Assembly: GCA_022605405.1 (NCBI GenBank)
Contig: JABYQQ010000020.1
Coordinates: forward strand, 682,001 to 746,000
DNA length: 64,000 nucleotides
From: Earliella scabrosa
Lineage: Eukaryota > Basidiomycota > Agaricomycetes > Polyporales > Polyporaceae
Direction: 5' to 3'
The position numbers were made by a program, and so were the translations under genes. Positions within the stretch are counted from its first letter, which is position 1, and every line of letters begins with the position of its first letter. The notes beneath the pieces are model-generated. The model saw nothing but the letters and a program-made list of their open reading frames with translations. It ran no database searches and had not been told where the DNA came from. Below, in pieces: positions 45,106 through 56,100 of this stretch.

Positions 45106-46344
45106 CTAAAACGCGTCATTGAACTGCGCCGGAATGTAGAAAGTGAGGACACCGCCCGCCTCTGCGACGTTCCCAATGTAGACATAGATGATCATACAAT
45201 GATTCTCGCATATGCCTGCCGCATATATCGACGTCAGTATGCAATGGCATGTGCAGCACGAGTGACGCACATGCGATTGTGGTCGTGGAGACGACATGGC
45301 TGTTGAGGAACTTCAGCAGGGACCTGTGCGATACGAGCACACCGTGCATCTCGGCCGGATCCTTGTCGTCCACATCGTCTTGTCCACCTGGATCCTGGCT
45401 CGACGGCTCCTTCGCTGTACGAAAAAGAGATACGCGTTCAGTATCGTTGTTCGATCGGGAATAGAAGATCACGCACTCATTGGAGGATTTGTGAGCCCCG
45501 TCCAGCTGATCTCGATCCGCGCATTTTCCGTGCTCGCGGCGAGCTGGAGTTCGCCAGAATGGTTGGCGCGAAAGGAGACGCCATCACCCGCAAGCGGACG
45601 CAGACGGTCAACTACCGTGCGCAGCTTCGCCAGGGGCGGCAGTAGTATGTGAACCTAGCAGAGACTGGGTCAGCTAGCATGCTGACAGCTATGGCGAGCA
45701 CACGCACATCTGGTTCTGGACACATCGGCTCCTTGAGTTTTGCGACCTCCGCATGGCGCATGACGTCAATGACAATTTGTTGAACGACGTTCATCGTCCT
45801 GCCCAAATTGTTTGTCGAGGAGATTTCGAAGCTCAGCACGGACCGCTTCTCGGGGTTCTTCGCCAGTCTGCAATGACATAAGACACGACATGGATCGGCG
45901 TGTCAGAGAGCTCACTTCATGAGCACCTGTGTTTCCTCTGAGGCGAATGTAGACCCCTGTCCAGTCGTGGCAGACGCGGAGCGCAAGGCCGCGAGGAGAG
46001 CTTCGATCGACACCTGTATATGTATCTCGTTGTTCGAGTTGGACTGTATGCGGTATTCGGTGAACAGAGACGCGGTTTTGATCTGTCTACCAGTATCATG
46101 AGAGTGGCACCATAGCATGGAATATCCGCACTTACGACCAGACTTGTATGCCCCCTTCGTTAGCATCCCCTGTGCAGATAATGCGCATCTCATCATCGGC
46201 GAACTTGATAATGCATTTCTTCTGTAGCTTCTCGACCGATTGGACAATCTCTGCATTCAAAGTAAGTAATGCTACCACGTTCTATGTCGAGAACTACTCA
46301 CTAACAAATGTGTCGACATGCTCTATGTTTGCGCGAAATCGCAT
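45106..46344 (-). CDS. hus1: Checkpoint clamp subunit Hus1
   Basis: Subunit of the Rad9-Hus1-Rad1 (9-1-1) clamp that is loaded at damaged DNA and helps activate the ATR-type checkpoint kinase. Seven exons on the minus strand: 46344-46302, 46250-46136, 46086-45916, 45867-45708, 45654-45477, 45414-45271, 45215-45106; introns 48-62 nt; phases agree; 306 aa versus about 280 in animals and fission yeast. Recognised from MRFRANIEHVDTFVKIVQSV at the start, FADDEMRIICTGD, RIQSNSNNEIHIQV, LAKNPEKRSVLSFEI, VHILLPPLAKLRTVVDRL and the C-terminal FYIPAQFNDAF. The acidic insert QDPGGQDDVDDKD is a local extension. Divergent from the EamA transporter. Confidence 0.92.
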
Positions 46345-46811
46345 AACTTGGTACACACGTCAGCGTGGTTATGGTTGCCCAAGAAAACGGGTAGCGCCTG
46401 TGCCCTGGCGCGTCCCGTTACGATCATGTGACGTAACGGTCACAAGCTATTGAACATGTCCCTGAGTTACTTCAGGACAGCTTCAGGATGTCATCAGTCC
46501 AGAATAAGGGATGTAACGTGCCGCACGGCGCACAGAGGTCCGCGGCCCCTCAACCTCAGCGGCAGCCGCAGTGTGGCTGCCAGTACTTACTCTGAACATT
46601 CAAGACGCTCGTCGCCGAGTGTTGACTCCGACGGGCTCCGCTCGTACGGCGCGCCGCGGCGGCTCGGCTACTTTGATCGCCGAATCCAACGCGCGTGCTA
46701 CTTGGTCCTGACCCCCACGCTCACCCAACGTCGACTGTACCAAACTCACGGTCTGCGTGAATTGTCCTGATCAAAGTCTACTAGGACAAGGCAGAAAACC
46801 GCTGATCAATC
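46345..46811. other. Divergent promoter, hus1 / EamA transporter
   Basis: 467 bp shared by two divergent genes. Short open frames only; no clear TATA box. Confidence 0.4.
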
Positions 46812-48674
46812 ATGTCGACAAGTAGGACACCGTTTGTCTCCAGCACCCCGGACCGCGCAACCTTCGACGACGCTCCGGCGGAACCAGCGTCGCCAGTTGT
46901 TCCGTTCATCTCCATGCCCTCGACCTCGTCATCGGTCGCGGGGTCGCTCACCCGTATACGCGACGCTGTGAGGAGCAACATCGGATTGATGCTGGTCGCA
47001 TCCTCACAGCTGTTCTTCGCGCTGATGAACATAGGTGTGAAAAAGTTGAACAGCCTGGACCCACCCGTGTCTGCAACTGAGGTGAGCTAGCGATTGCCCA
47101 TACCATAGCGCCACTTGTATGCTCATCTGTACGCCGTACGCCAGCTGATTCTTGTACGAATGGTAAGCACTTATCATTGTCGTACACCGGCCCACTATAT
47201 GCGCGATATTAACTGTCGCACAGGGGATAACGTGGCTATGTTGTGTGACTTACATGTCGGTCCACCATTCGACGCTGACAGTCAAGTGATGGTCACTGAT
47301 ATTGATACTCCTTAGGTACTCTATGAAAGTTTCCGATCCTATCCTGGGACCCAAAGGGATCCGTCTCTTGCTAGTCCAGCGCGGTTTCTTCGGGTAAGTA
47401 ACACTGTCCCTCAGACGCAGGTGGCACTCCCACTCATGACTATTTGCCACGTCTCTTCGCAGATTCTTCGGCATCTTCGGGGTGTATTACTCGCTGCAAT
47501 ACCTGTCCGTAACAGATGCGACGGTTCTGCAATTTCTCTCACCCATGTTCACCGCTATCGCCGGCGCTCTCTTCTTACACGAGTCGTTCTCATGGCGAGA
47601 AGGCTTCGCTGGACGTGAGTTCTCCTACAAATGATCATGTGTGTGCAAGACGTTGCTGACGACGCCTTCAGTTACCAGCCTGATCGGGGTTGTTCTGATC
47701 GCTCGCCCGGCGTTCATCTTTAGGCATGCGGACAATCATGCCAGTGAGAGGATCGTCACGCCGACTCAACGGCTTGTAGCAGTAGGGTGAGTTTTTTGGT
47801 GATCTGACTGGATGCACCAGTTCATCACACTTCATAGCGTTGCGTTGCTGGGAGCTTTGGCTGCCGCGGGTGCCTGTAAGCGATTTGTCTTCGATTGAAA
47901 TGTCGCGTGCTGAGTAAGGAGTTCACAGACACGACGATCCGTCATATTGGCAAACGGGCTCACGCTCTACACAACCTCGTCGCATACTCGACTTTGTGTG
48001 TCATTGTAACAACTATCACGTAAGTTCCTCATTCCATTACCCCGGTCCCCGGTCTGATTCAGATGATCTCCGCTCGCAGGATGATCGCGATGCGCATGCC
48101 AGTCGTCGTCCCGACACAATGGGATTGGCTCCTGATGCTGCTCTTCATAGGTTTTGCGGGGTTCGGTGGACAGGTGCGTCTAGTATATTTCAAAGACATC
48201 CCGTGATAGTCAACCCGTTCATCAGGTACTGCTGACATTGGGGCTGCAACGCGAGACTGCTGGACGCGGAACGATCGCGGTTTATGGACAGGTACGCGCT
48301 GTCGCTCCGCATTGCCGAGTAGTATCGCCGGGCTGATGCTTCGTGATATAAGATTGTCTTTGCAACCACCTTCGAACGTATCTTCTTCCATACCACTCCA
48401 CCACTCTTGTCGGTCATAGGCACCGTAATCATCATCGGCTCCGCCCTCTACGTTGCTGTACGTTGACGTCAGCACCGTGTTCCTTGTCATAACGCTGATC
48501 ACGGACTACCCTCAGTTCACGAAGAAGCAGCAGCCGCAACCGCGGCGGGCCGCGACCTCTGACGATCCTGCCGTTGAAGAAGGGTTGCTCGACAACTTTG
48601 GAGACCGCACAACGGAGCACGCCAACACTGTCGACACCGGCAACGACTCCGCACCGTCGAAAGCCAAGTCGTAG
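46812..48674 (+). CDS. EamA/DMT-family transporter (SLC35G-like)
   Basis: Drug/metabolite-type transporter with about ten membrane segments; substrate unknown. Twelve exons: 46812-47081, 47145-47162, 47224-47255, 47316-47393, 47463-47614, 47672-47786, 47838-47875, 47929-48019, 48080-48173, 48226-48291, 48353-48457, 48516-48674; phases agree; 405 aa. First EamA half: IGLMLVASSQLFFALMNI, LILVRM (entirely in an 18-nt exon), GPKGIRLLLVQRGFFGFFG, YYSLQYLSVTDATVLQFLSP. Second half: LVAVGVALLGALAAAGAYTT, then WLLMLLFIGFAGFGGQ, GRGTIAVYGQIVFA and VIGTVIIIGSALYVA. The hydrophilic C-terminal tail is acidic then basic. For exon 3 the donor AT|GTCGGT was chosen because later donors break the frame. Confidence 0.88.
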
Positions 48675-49857
48675 ATCAACTTCACGTACATCCACGCTTT
48701 TCATGCATTGACGGCTTGATGATAATTGACATACTCGGTAGACATAGAGGTCTTGTTGTAGCAGGATACAGACGAGCTGCGTTGGACTAGACATTTCAAC
48801 ATCGAAATGGTTCTCCAATCCCGTTACATCACCCTCTACCCACCTCATCGCTCTGATCGTAAGTGTGCCGTTCTACTAGTATGGACTAATTGGCGGACAT
48901 GACCGCGTTGGGACCACCGTCACCGATAGGTGAGCCTGCTGAACGGAACGAGCCATCTCTTGAGCTGATGTCGCTCAAAGTCAGACGTGGATTCCCCCTT
49001 GTAGCATTCTCGACTTCAGCACGGGAGTGTCAGACGAGTTCATGTTCTATCTGTTCGACCTGTACAACAAGGAGAAGAATACTAAGTGGGCACGGATACT
49101 CTATCCTGCAAGATCTGCTCTTCCGGCCATTGGGTACCGAGTCAGTGAGTATCAGCTCATCCCTCCACAAGCTGGTCTCTGGCTAGACGGGCCCTCGAAG
49201 AATTCTGAGCGCCATCGTACGATAGAATATGAGTCATGACAGTCGATCAAGCCAGTAGCTAGCATGAGTGTGAGTGCTTTTCGTTCTGCATGTGCGTTTT
49301 GTCTGTGTTCACGAGTACGGGTCTGACGTCGGGGTTCGTATTTTCACAGACAGCAGACAGAGGTTCGCAATGCGGCAGGCGCACAAGGAAGTGCTTGATT
49401 TCGCATCCCAGTAGAAGCAAGGCTGTACGCACTAGACAGTGGGCGCATCTTCATCGCCTTGTGGGAGTCATAGGTCAGAATCCACCATTGTAGACCTCTA
49501 TCATTCGGTGCTTGCTAGCTCACGCCGGATGAGTTGTATATTGTATCCCGTCCTATGGCTCAATCACCCAATGCACTCAGCGCGGGCTGCGTGACTACTA
49601 TGGGGTTTGGGAGGGGGAGCATTACGCCATAAGTGATGTGCGTCGACGTCGTGTGAGTCTCCCACTATCAACGATTAGGAACGTGGTCACGATGGGTGGG
49701 AAGGCGTAGGATCTCCGACCGCCCTTTACCACATGGTTGAGCGCCGCTCTCTTGCTCTCCTCGTAATCCCACACTGCCCCTTCACAACTGCAACGATTTC
49801 CCTCATACGCATCCTTCAAAGAGACAACCGCATCATCTCTGTATCCCAATTCTACGG
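48675..49857. other. Gap with one orphan coding fragment
   Basis: About 1.2 kb. The plus strand at about 48980-49239 reads like real coding sequence (DFSTGVSDEFMFYLFDLYNK, then WARILYPARSALPAIGYR) with a donor-like GTGAGT right after it at 49144, but no matching upstream or downstream exons were found. It may be the remains of a gene. The rest is featureless. Confidence 0.4.
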
Positions 49858-52389
49858 ATGGCAGCGAGACTCAACAAGTTCCTTAAAAACTTCCATCACA
49901 GGAACTTCGGGAACGATACGCAGGACACGGCACTCGAACTCACCATCAAAGTTTTGGAGACTGGACGACAGTTTGTTGAACTCGCGCCAGTTCCAGGGTT
50001 GCCTGCTGTGATAGACCTGCTTGTCGAGATCTTGAGGAGGGTGCAGGTACGCTCAGGATACTCCCATCGGCTTCATACACTGTCCTCACTGTGCATGTAG
50101 GGTATGAAGTCGAACGATGAAGCTCTCAAAGCGCTCTGCGATCAGGCCGAACGCGTGTACTGCGCCATCCGGAGAGTCACGGATATCTTTGAAGACAGGA
50201 TACCCCGAACTTCTCCCGATCGTGGTGCGGTTGAGGTTAAACTTCGCACCAGCAACGAGCGGGCTCTCATAACTCGCATCGAGGAGCTGAATATGTAGGT
50301 ACATGTCATTATTATGACACCGCTTCGCGTTCGAACGTCGTGTTGACTCTGCCCTGTACTAGAGAGCTTGCACAGGTGGTGTCAGAGGCAGCTAGCCTTG
50401 CAGACAAACCTTCGCATATCCGCTTTCTCCTCAGCAAACGAGAATCGGACCGTATTAACAGCTTGACGGAAAAGATAGCGCATGCACGTCAGAACTTCCA
50501 GGTATCGATCACATTACAGAATGGGTCTCATATCATCGTTGACATATACATTTGTAGCTTCAGGGGGCCATCACCGTTGAGATGTTGACTCAAAGTACAC
50601 TGCGAGAGCTCATGGTATGTAACACATCTCTGTGTCAACAGATCTATGCTCACAATCAATTGATAGCGCGAAGGTTCGCATCTCCGCGTGATTTCCGTAA
50701 TTTTCACTAACAGCTACCTTATTAGCTGACGAGAGGGTCCTGAAAGAGCTGCGCCCCTTGGATAGCGCGTCATACCGTTCCGTCGACAATGGGCAAAAGG
50801 CTCAGTATCTTCGTGGCACTCGGGAGAATATGTTGCGCGCACTCTATGCCTGGGTGGACAATAGCAGCAAGACTGGTGCTGATGATCGGGTGTTCGTGCT
50901 CGTTGGCGCCGCGGGGATGGGCAAATCTACAATCACTTCTGAGCTTTGTCGATATCTGAACTCATCCCATCCGAGGCGTTTGGGAGCATCATTTTTCTTC
51001 ACCCGCGGTATTCAGGGCACCAACTCCTTCCGCTTTTTCTTCAACACCATTGCCTTCCAGCTTGCAACTCTGCAGCCGGACGCCTTGCATGATCTCATCG
51101 TGCACGCCTCCCGGAAGCACCTGAAAGAAGGAGGTGGTTCGCAGCAACAGCAAATGGAGTTGGCATGTGAAGATTTGGTACGGGCCCCTCTACGCGAGCT
51201 CGCGAAGGACAGATCGTGCCCTCCAATCTTCATCGTCGTCGATGCTTTGGATGAATGTACTGCAGAGAACGCAGACATCGTTCCCCAGCTCCTGAGGCTT
51301 CTTCTCTCTTGCACCGAAGACCCTTCTTCACCACTCCGCATCTTCCTCAGCTCACGCCCCGAGTCGGTCCCCGTACGCAAAGTCCTGGATATCCACAACT
51401 TTGTTATCAGACAAACATTCCATGACGTCGGTGACGCTTTCACCATATACCGCGACATTGAAGCCGTGATCCGAGACAGACTGTCCAAGCATCCTACAAC
51501 CCTCGCTTGGTCTGACGCAGACCCTTCAGTCGTGGAGCGGCTTGTGGTCCGATCTCATGGCATATTTGTCTACGCGAGCACTGTGGCCGAGTTTTTACTC
51601 GGACAAGGCGATTTCGGGGTCAAAACTCTCAACGAAACCCTAATGCGACTGCTATCAGACGATCGCCATACCGGCATTGCACTCGAACGTCTCGACAAAC
51701 TCTATCTCACCGTGTTGGAGACCGCCTTTCCTGAAAACAGCATGTCCCCCGCTTTGCGTGACAGGATTCCGCTGGTACTCGGGATTGTTGCCCTGATCCA
51801 GCCTACGTCTTGGCAGCAGCACACTTGCACCCCACGGTCAATGGAGGCTCTGACCGGAGTCTCCTGCGAAGATTCCATGTCCGTTTTGAACCAGATCCGG
51901 GCGGTCGTCGCTTTTGATGGCGGCCCAGACTCTGTGTTCTACATCATGCACACAACCTTCCGCGACTTCCTCCTCAATTTCGATAAAATGAAGTTGTTGC
52001 CTCGGCATGAATTCCACGTTCAACCTTCTCAAGCACACGCAACGCTTTCACTTGGCTGCATGCGTATGGGGATGTACTTTATCAACAAATACTTCCCGGT
52101 TCTACTCACAGACGACCCGATAGCACTCGCGTTACGACGACGCACCGATGAAGCGACGATGGAGATAATGGTTATAGAGGTGGTTGGGCGAGAACGAATT
52201 CGGATCGTCGAGCCCGATCAGTCAGTGTATGCCCTGCGATATGCACAGCTACATTGCATATACCATCGGGAGCTATCACTGCAGTCTGCCGAGATGACCC
52301 AGGTCGCGGAGACTTTCGATCGAATTGGATCGTTTGTGCTATTTCGTGCATTCGCCAGGGCTATCATAAAGCTATGGCAGTACTATTAG
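49858..52389 (+). CDS. NACHT-domain (NLR-like) protein without repeat domain
   Basis: STAND NTPase of the fungal NLR-like class, linked by family to non-self recognition and cell death. Exons 49858-50046, 50101-50294, 50363-50501, 50564-50614, 50667-50673 (7 nt), 50726-52389; the 7-nt exon is needed to keep frame; 747 aa. The N-terminal 190 residues are helical (LELTIKVLETGRQFVELAPV..., IRRVTDIFEDRIP, LSKRESDRINSLTEKI) and resemble the four-helix-type leader found before many basidiomycete NACHT domains (inference). NACHT: Walker A GAAGMGKS at 254-261, Walker B IFIVVDALDEC near 361-371, then RIFLSSRPE (sensor 1 type) and YASTVAEFLL. No WD40, ankyrin or TPR repeats follow; the gene ends 50-70 bp before a MITE. 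This is either a natural short form or a truncated gene. Confidence 0.85.
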
Positions 52390-52462
52390 TAGTGGTGGTC
52401 GGAGCCTCGGAGACTGATACTTAGACTCTATGTACACAGTCTAGTACCCGAAGGGGACCCTA

Positions 52463-52734
52463 GTACTGTACTGTTCAATCCAAAGCGGCGCCGGGTGTGA
52501 CCTGTGACCACCAGGAGTTCTCAAAGCGGCGCGGCGCGACCCCCAAAACGGTGTGACCGAGGGCTTTGGGCGCCGGAGGCGCCCGAAAATTTGCCATATT
52601 TGGCAGGACTGACGCCCGAAAGCCGAGCACCCAAGGGGCCCGACGGCCTGTGACCTGTGACCGACACCTCAGAACGGTGCGGATGGCGGTCCTGTGACAT
52701 GTGACGCGCCGCTTTGGATTGAACAGTACAGTAC
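52463..52734. mobile_element. MITE with perfect 29-bp terminal inverted repeats
   Basis: The ends 52463-52491 and 52706-52734 are perfect reverse complements over 29 bp (GTACTGTACTGTTC...AGCGGCGC). The 272-bp element has no coding sequence but contains repeated TGTGACCTGTGACC-like motifs inside both ends, a third CAAAGCGGCGC near 52515 and a small palindrome (GGGCGCC...GGCGCCC) near 52567. GTAC occurs at both outer edges and could be the target duplication or part of the ends. It lies between the NACHT gene and tel1. Confidence 0.85.
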
Positions 52735-53101
52735 GCGTTGCTTCATCACATACTCAGTACTGCCTTATTCCTCCCAGTGAAATAAACCACGCTAGATGTC
52801 CATGAACATGGGAGCAACCGTGCTCCAATTCTCCCCAAATTCTCCCTCCCTCAGCCTGTGCGGCTAACTCATCGCCTACTTACTCGGAGTTCTCGGACCA
52901 CTCGGACCACTCGGAGCCGGGCCGAAACCAAACACGGTAACATTTGGCGCCCCAACCTACCTGTTGTTTCGACCAACTCCCTCTCCCCTCAATCTCCTTT
53001 CGCTCATCCCTCGCTAGCCGACGTAGGTCGACAGCCCTGCTCACTGTGAGTCCGCCCGAGAGACGTTCTTGATTACTTTCTCACTGAATGTTGTGTAGTT
53101 C

Positions 53102-56100
53102 ATGCCTCGGAGAGAGACTGAGAACCTCGAGGAGACACTCGCTGATCTTCAAAGCGACAAAGCCACAGAGCGGCAGCAAGGTCGAGATGCTATCCGAGCC
53201 GCCTTCCATAGGCCCGCAGCGGTTCTACACTTTGACAAGGAAGGCAATGGAAAGTGCTGGCTCGCACTCTATCAAGCCCTGTTCGCGTCGTATACAAAGG
53301 AGTTGAAGGCATGCGTCTCCAAAACCGGTATCATCCCAACTACGACGACTGGCCGTGGATCTGCGGCTGTCAAACGGCTAGGTGATGTCGCTTCTGTCAT
53401 TAGATGGCTCACGGAACGCTGCGTAGAGCGTCTCAACAGTCGCGTTCTCAAATCCCTGCTCATCCACTTAACCCACGGCATTGTCTTTCACGGGGAGTTG
53501 CTTGCTCCTGTCGCGCTCGACTACGCAAAAACTATCAACAATATTCTCAGCTACCAACCTCATCGGCATGCACTGAAAGACGTCATGTGGCACGAACTAA
53601 TCGCACTCGCGTTCAACATCGTCCTCGGCCGCGCCCCGAAACGTAAGCTCGCGGAATCCCTCGGTGGAGGTGATGACATGGAGGATGATCCGGATGTCGA
53701 GATGAGCGACGAGGAATTGGTCCAGGAGAGCGATCAGGGACGTGGGGAGGGCTCTTCGACACCAGGCAAGAAAAGGTTCCGTCCGACACGGCCGTCGCGA
53801 TCCCATCGAGGTCCGTCTACCATACCCAGAACTGCTCAGCCTGTCTCTCTCGAGCAGATTGAATTCATGTCCGTTATTGCCCATCTCCTTTGCTCTTCTA
53901 CTGCACCTCTCCTTTCTGAGCCCGAAGAGTTGGACGAGACGAAGCTCGAGGAACAAGCTCAGAGGAGGGTTCAAGATCCACACAAGTTTCCTCGCGTTCT
54001 ACTGAGCCATTTCTCACTTTTCCTACGCATATACACTGGAGATACGTCCCTCCATCACGACTTCCTCATCGCCCTTTCTTCTGCTCTATCGCATCTCACA
54101 CTCAACTGCCGTCAAGAGGTCAGCTCCTTTACTAAGGACAGTTGGCATTCCTTGGTTGGTATGTGGGGCACCAAGAACCAATCGCTCAAAGCGCACCTCC
54201 TCGTCATCCTGAGGCTCCTCTTCCCATTGCTTACAGCAGAACCATTGGAGGGTGAAGTGAGGATTGACCCCACCGATGCCCTTGCCGCCCTATGGACTGC
54301 GTTGGATGCGTCGACGCAGACTCGCGGAGCCAACTACGACCTTTCCCTCGACTGCTTGCAGTTTTGCCTGTCATTTGTACGGCAGAACGGCTCTCAAGAA
54401 GCTTTCGTGGCCGGGAGCTTTCGGTACGGTTGGCAGTTTGATGCGGAGCAAGCCCTTGCATGGGCCATCCTCGAGCTTCAGGCCGACTGCGCAGAGAAGG
54501 TATGTCATATACTATCGATAAGCTTCAAGAAACTGAAACGGGGAGCACAGCTGTATGTAACGTCCGAGTCTACCTATTCGTCAAGCACGTCCTCTGGGAA
54601 GCGCTTGAAGCTCGAGAACCCGGTAGCTTCTCTCTTGCGTTTCATCAGGTCGCAGGCTGCACAACAAGTGCGAATACATCATCTCCAAGTCCTACTGTTC
54701 TTCATTGACCGCCATTGGCATGCCCTACACGAGGAACTTCGTCGAGAGGTCATCACGACGCTTGTACCATTCGTGTCCTTCGAGGATGCAGTCATTCAGT
54801 CCTGGACCTTCCTTTGTCTCGCGTCTATCGCTCACTCGGACTGCAGTAACCCGTCCACTCCTGCGGCAGACTCGACTCAAAGTCAATCTGTCTTCTCTTC
54901 CCCCGACGTCATATCTACCTGGGACCCTATATGGACTCACGCTATGCGACGCGCAAATGTACCAGCTGTGTCCCGTGCCGCCTGCCACGCCGCCCATGCG
55001 TTGTTGATTCACTCCAAGCGACTTCTTTCGGCCCAACGCGTTCTCATGGAGATCGAGTCCTTCGCGAAGGACCTTGACGTGCAAGGACCTGCGTTCCCCT
55101 ACGACTCAGTTTGCGACTTCATGGTCGCATGCCTCCGCATCGCCAATCAGGACGTTCGCCTCTACCGGATGCAAATGGAAGAGAAGGTGCTATCATGGTT
55201 GATGGACTCGTGGCGAATCGGCAGCGAACGACGAACGTCCATGCCCCTTCACACTGTCGCACACACTCAGGCCCTCTTGTCCGGGATCGTCGGCTCATCC
55301 AAGAGAGTCAGACTCTATTGCGGCATGATGCTCCCTCATAGCATCGTCGTCGATGCGATGGTCGAGGAGACCCAGACGAAGGTCATCCGTGACTTCCAGC
55401 TCCACGCCCGTCTTCCTCCCTATCGGCGCCCTCGACACCCTTCCGCCGTAGAGTTCGGGTCGCCGGTCGTGGCGGCTTCAGATGATAATGCCGGATGGGT
55501 CGTCCTACCATTTGGAGACAGCATGGACCTGGCTCCTCCCAGAGGTCGAGAGAGGCGGCTATCAGCCTTTCTCCTCAAGTCCCTCGAGGAGGCGCTTCTG
55601 ACTCTCGGGACGGGGGATACAGGGTATGGCTTCCCCACCGCGGAGCGCATTCGCTCCTCGATGGACCTGGCTATCACGGCAATGACGTTTGAGGCCTCTC
55701 TCCTGATGAATGGAACGCAATCCAACAGGCGTGTCCTACAGGCTGCTTGCAAGTTATTAGGCGCCATCACTCCCATACTGACGGATGAGCGGTGGAAGCC
55801 GGACGAACAGAGGCTCATCCTGGGTTCATTAGAGCCCCTTATCCGAGCGGACGAAGCCAACGATGAGTCCATGGGCTGGGAGACCTTGGTCCTTCCAAGC
55901 GAGCGTAGTGGCATCCGGGCGCAGGTGTTGAAGAAGCTTCTGTCCTTCTCCCAGACCGACCGTTCCCAAGTTGCTCTCAGGCAGGAACTGCAGAGGTTTG
56001 TATTCCGCAGCGCCGATGTACGTTTGATGTCTATAATTTTTATCTCACATTGCATGACATGTCTTCTTGTGTAGGTCCAAGATGCATTCACCGAGCTACT

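Noticed and set aside
47281..47315. 30-nt intron in the EamA gene after VHHSTLTVK
   Set aside because: Too short to splice; the donor at 47256 gives a normal 60-nt intron and the expected family sequence.
52463..52734. Repeated TGTGACC motifs considered as a CRISPR-like or regulatory array
   Set aside because: They lie inside a clear transposon with perfect terminal inverted repeats; eukaryotic context and irregular spacing exclude CRISPR.
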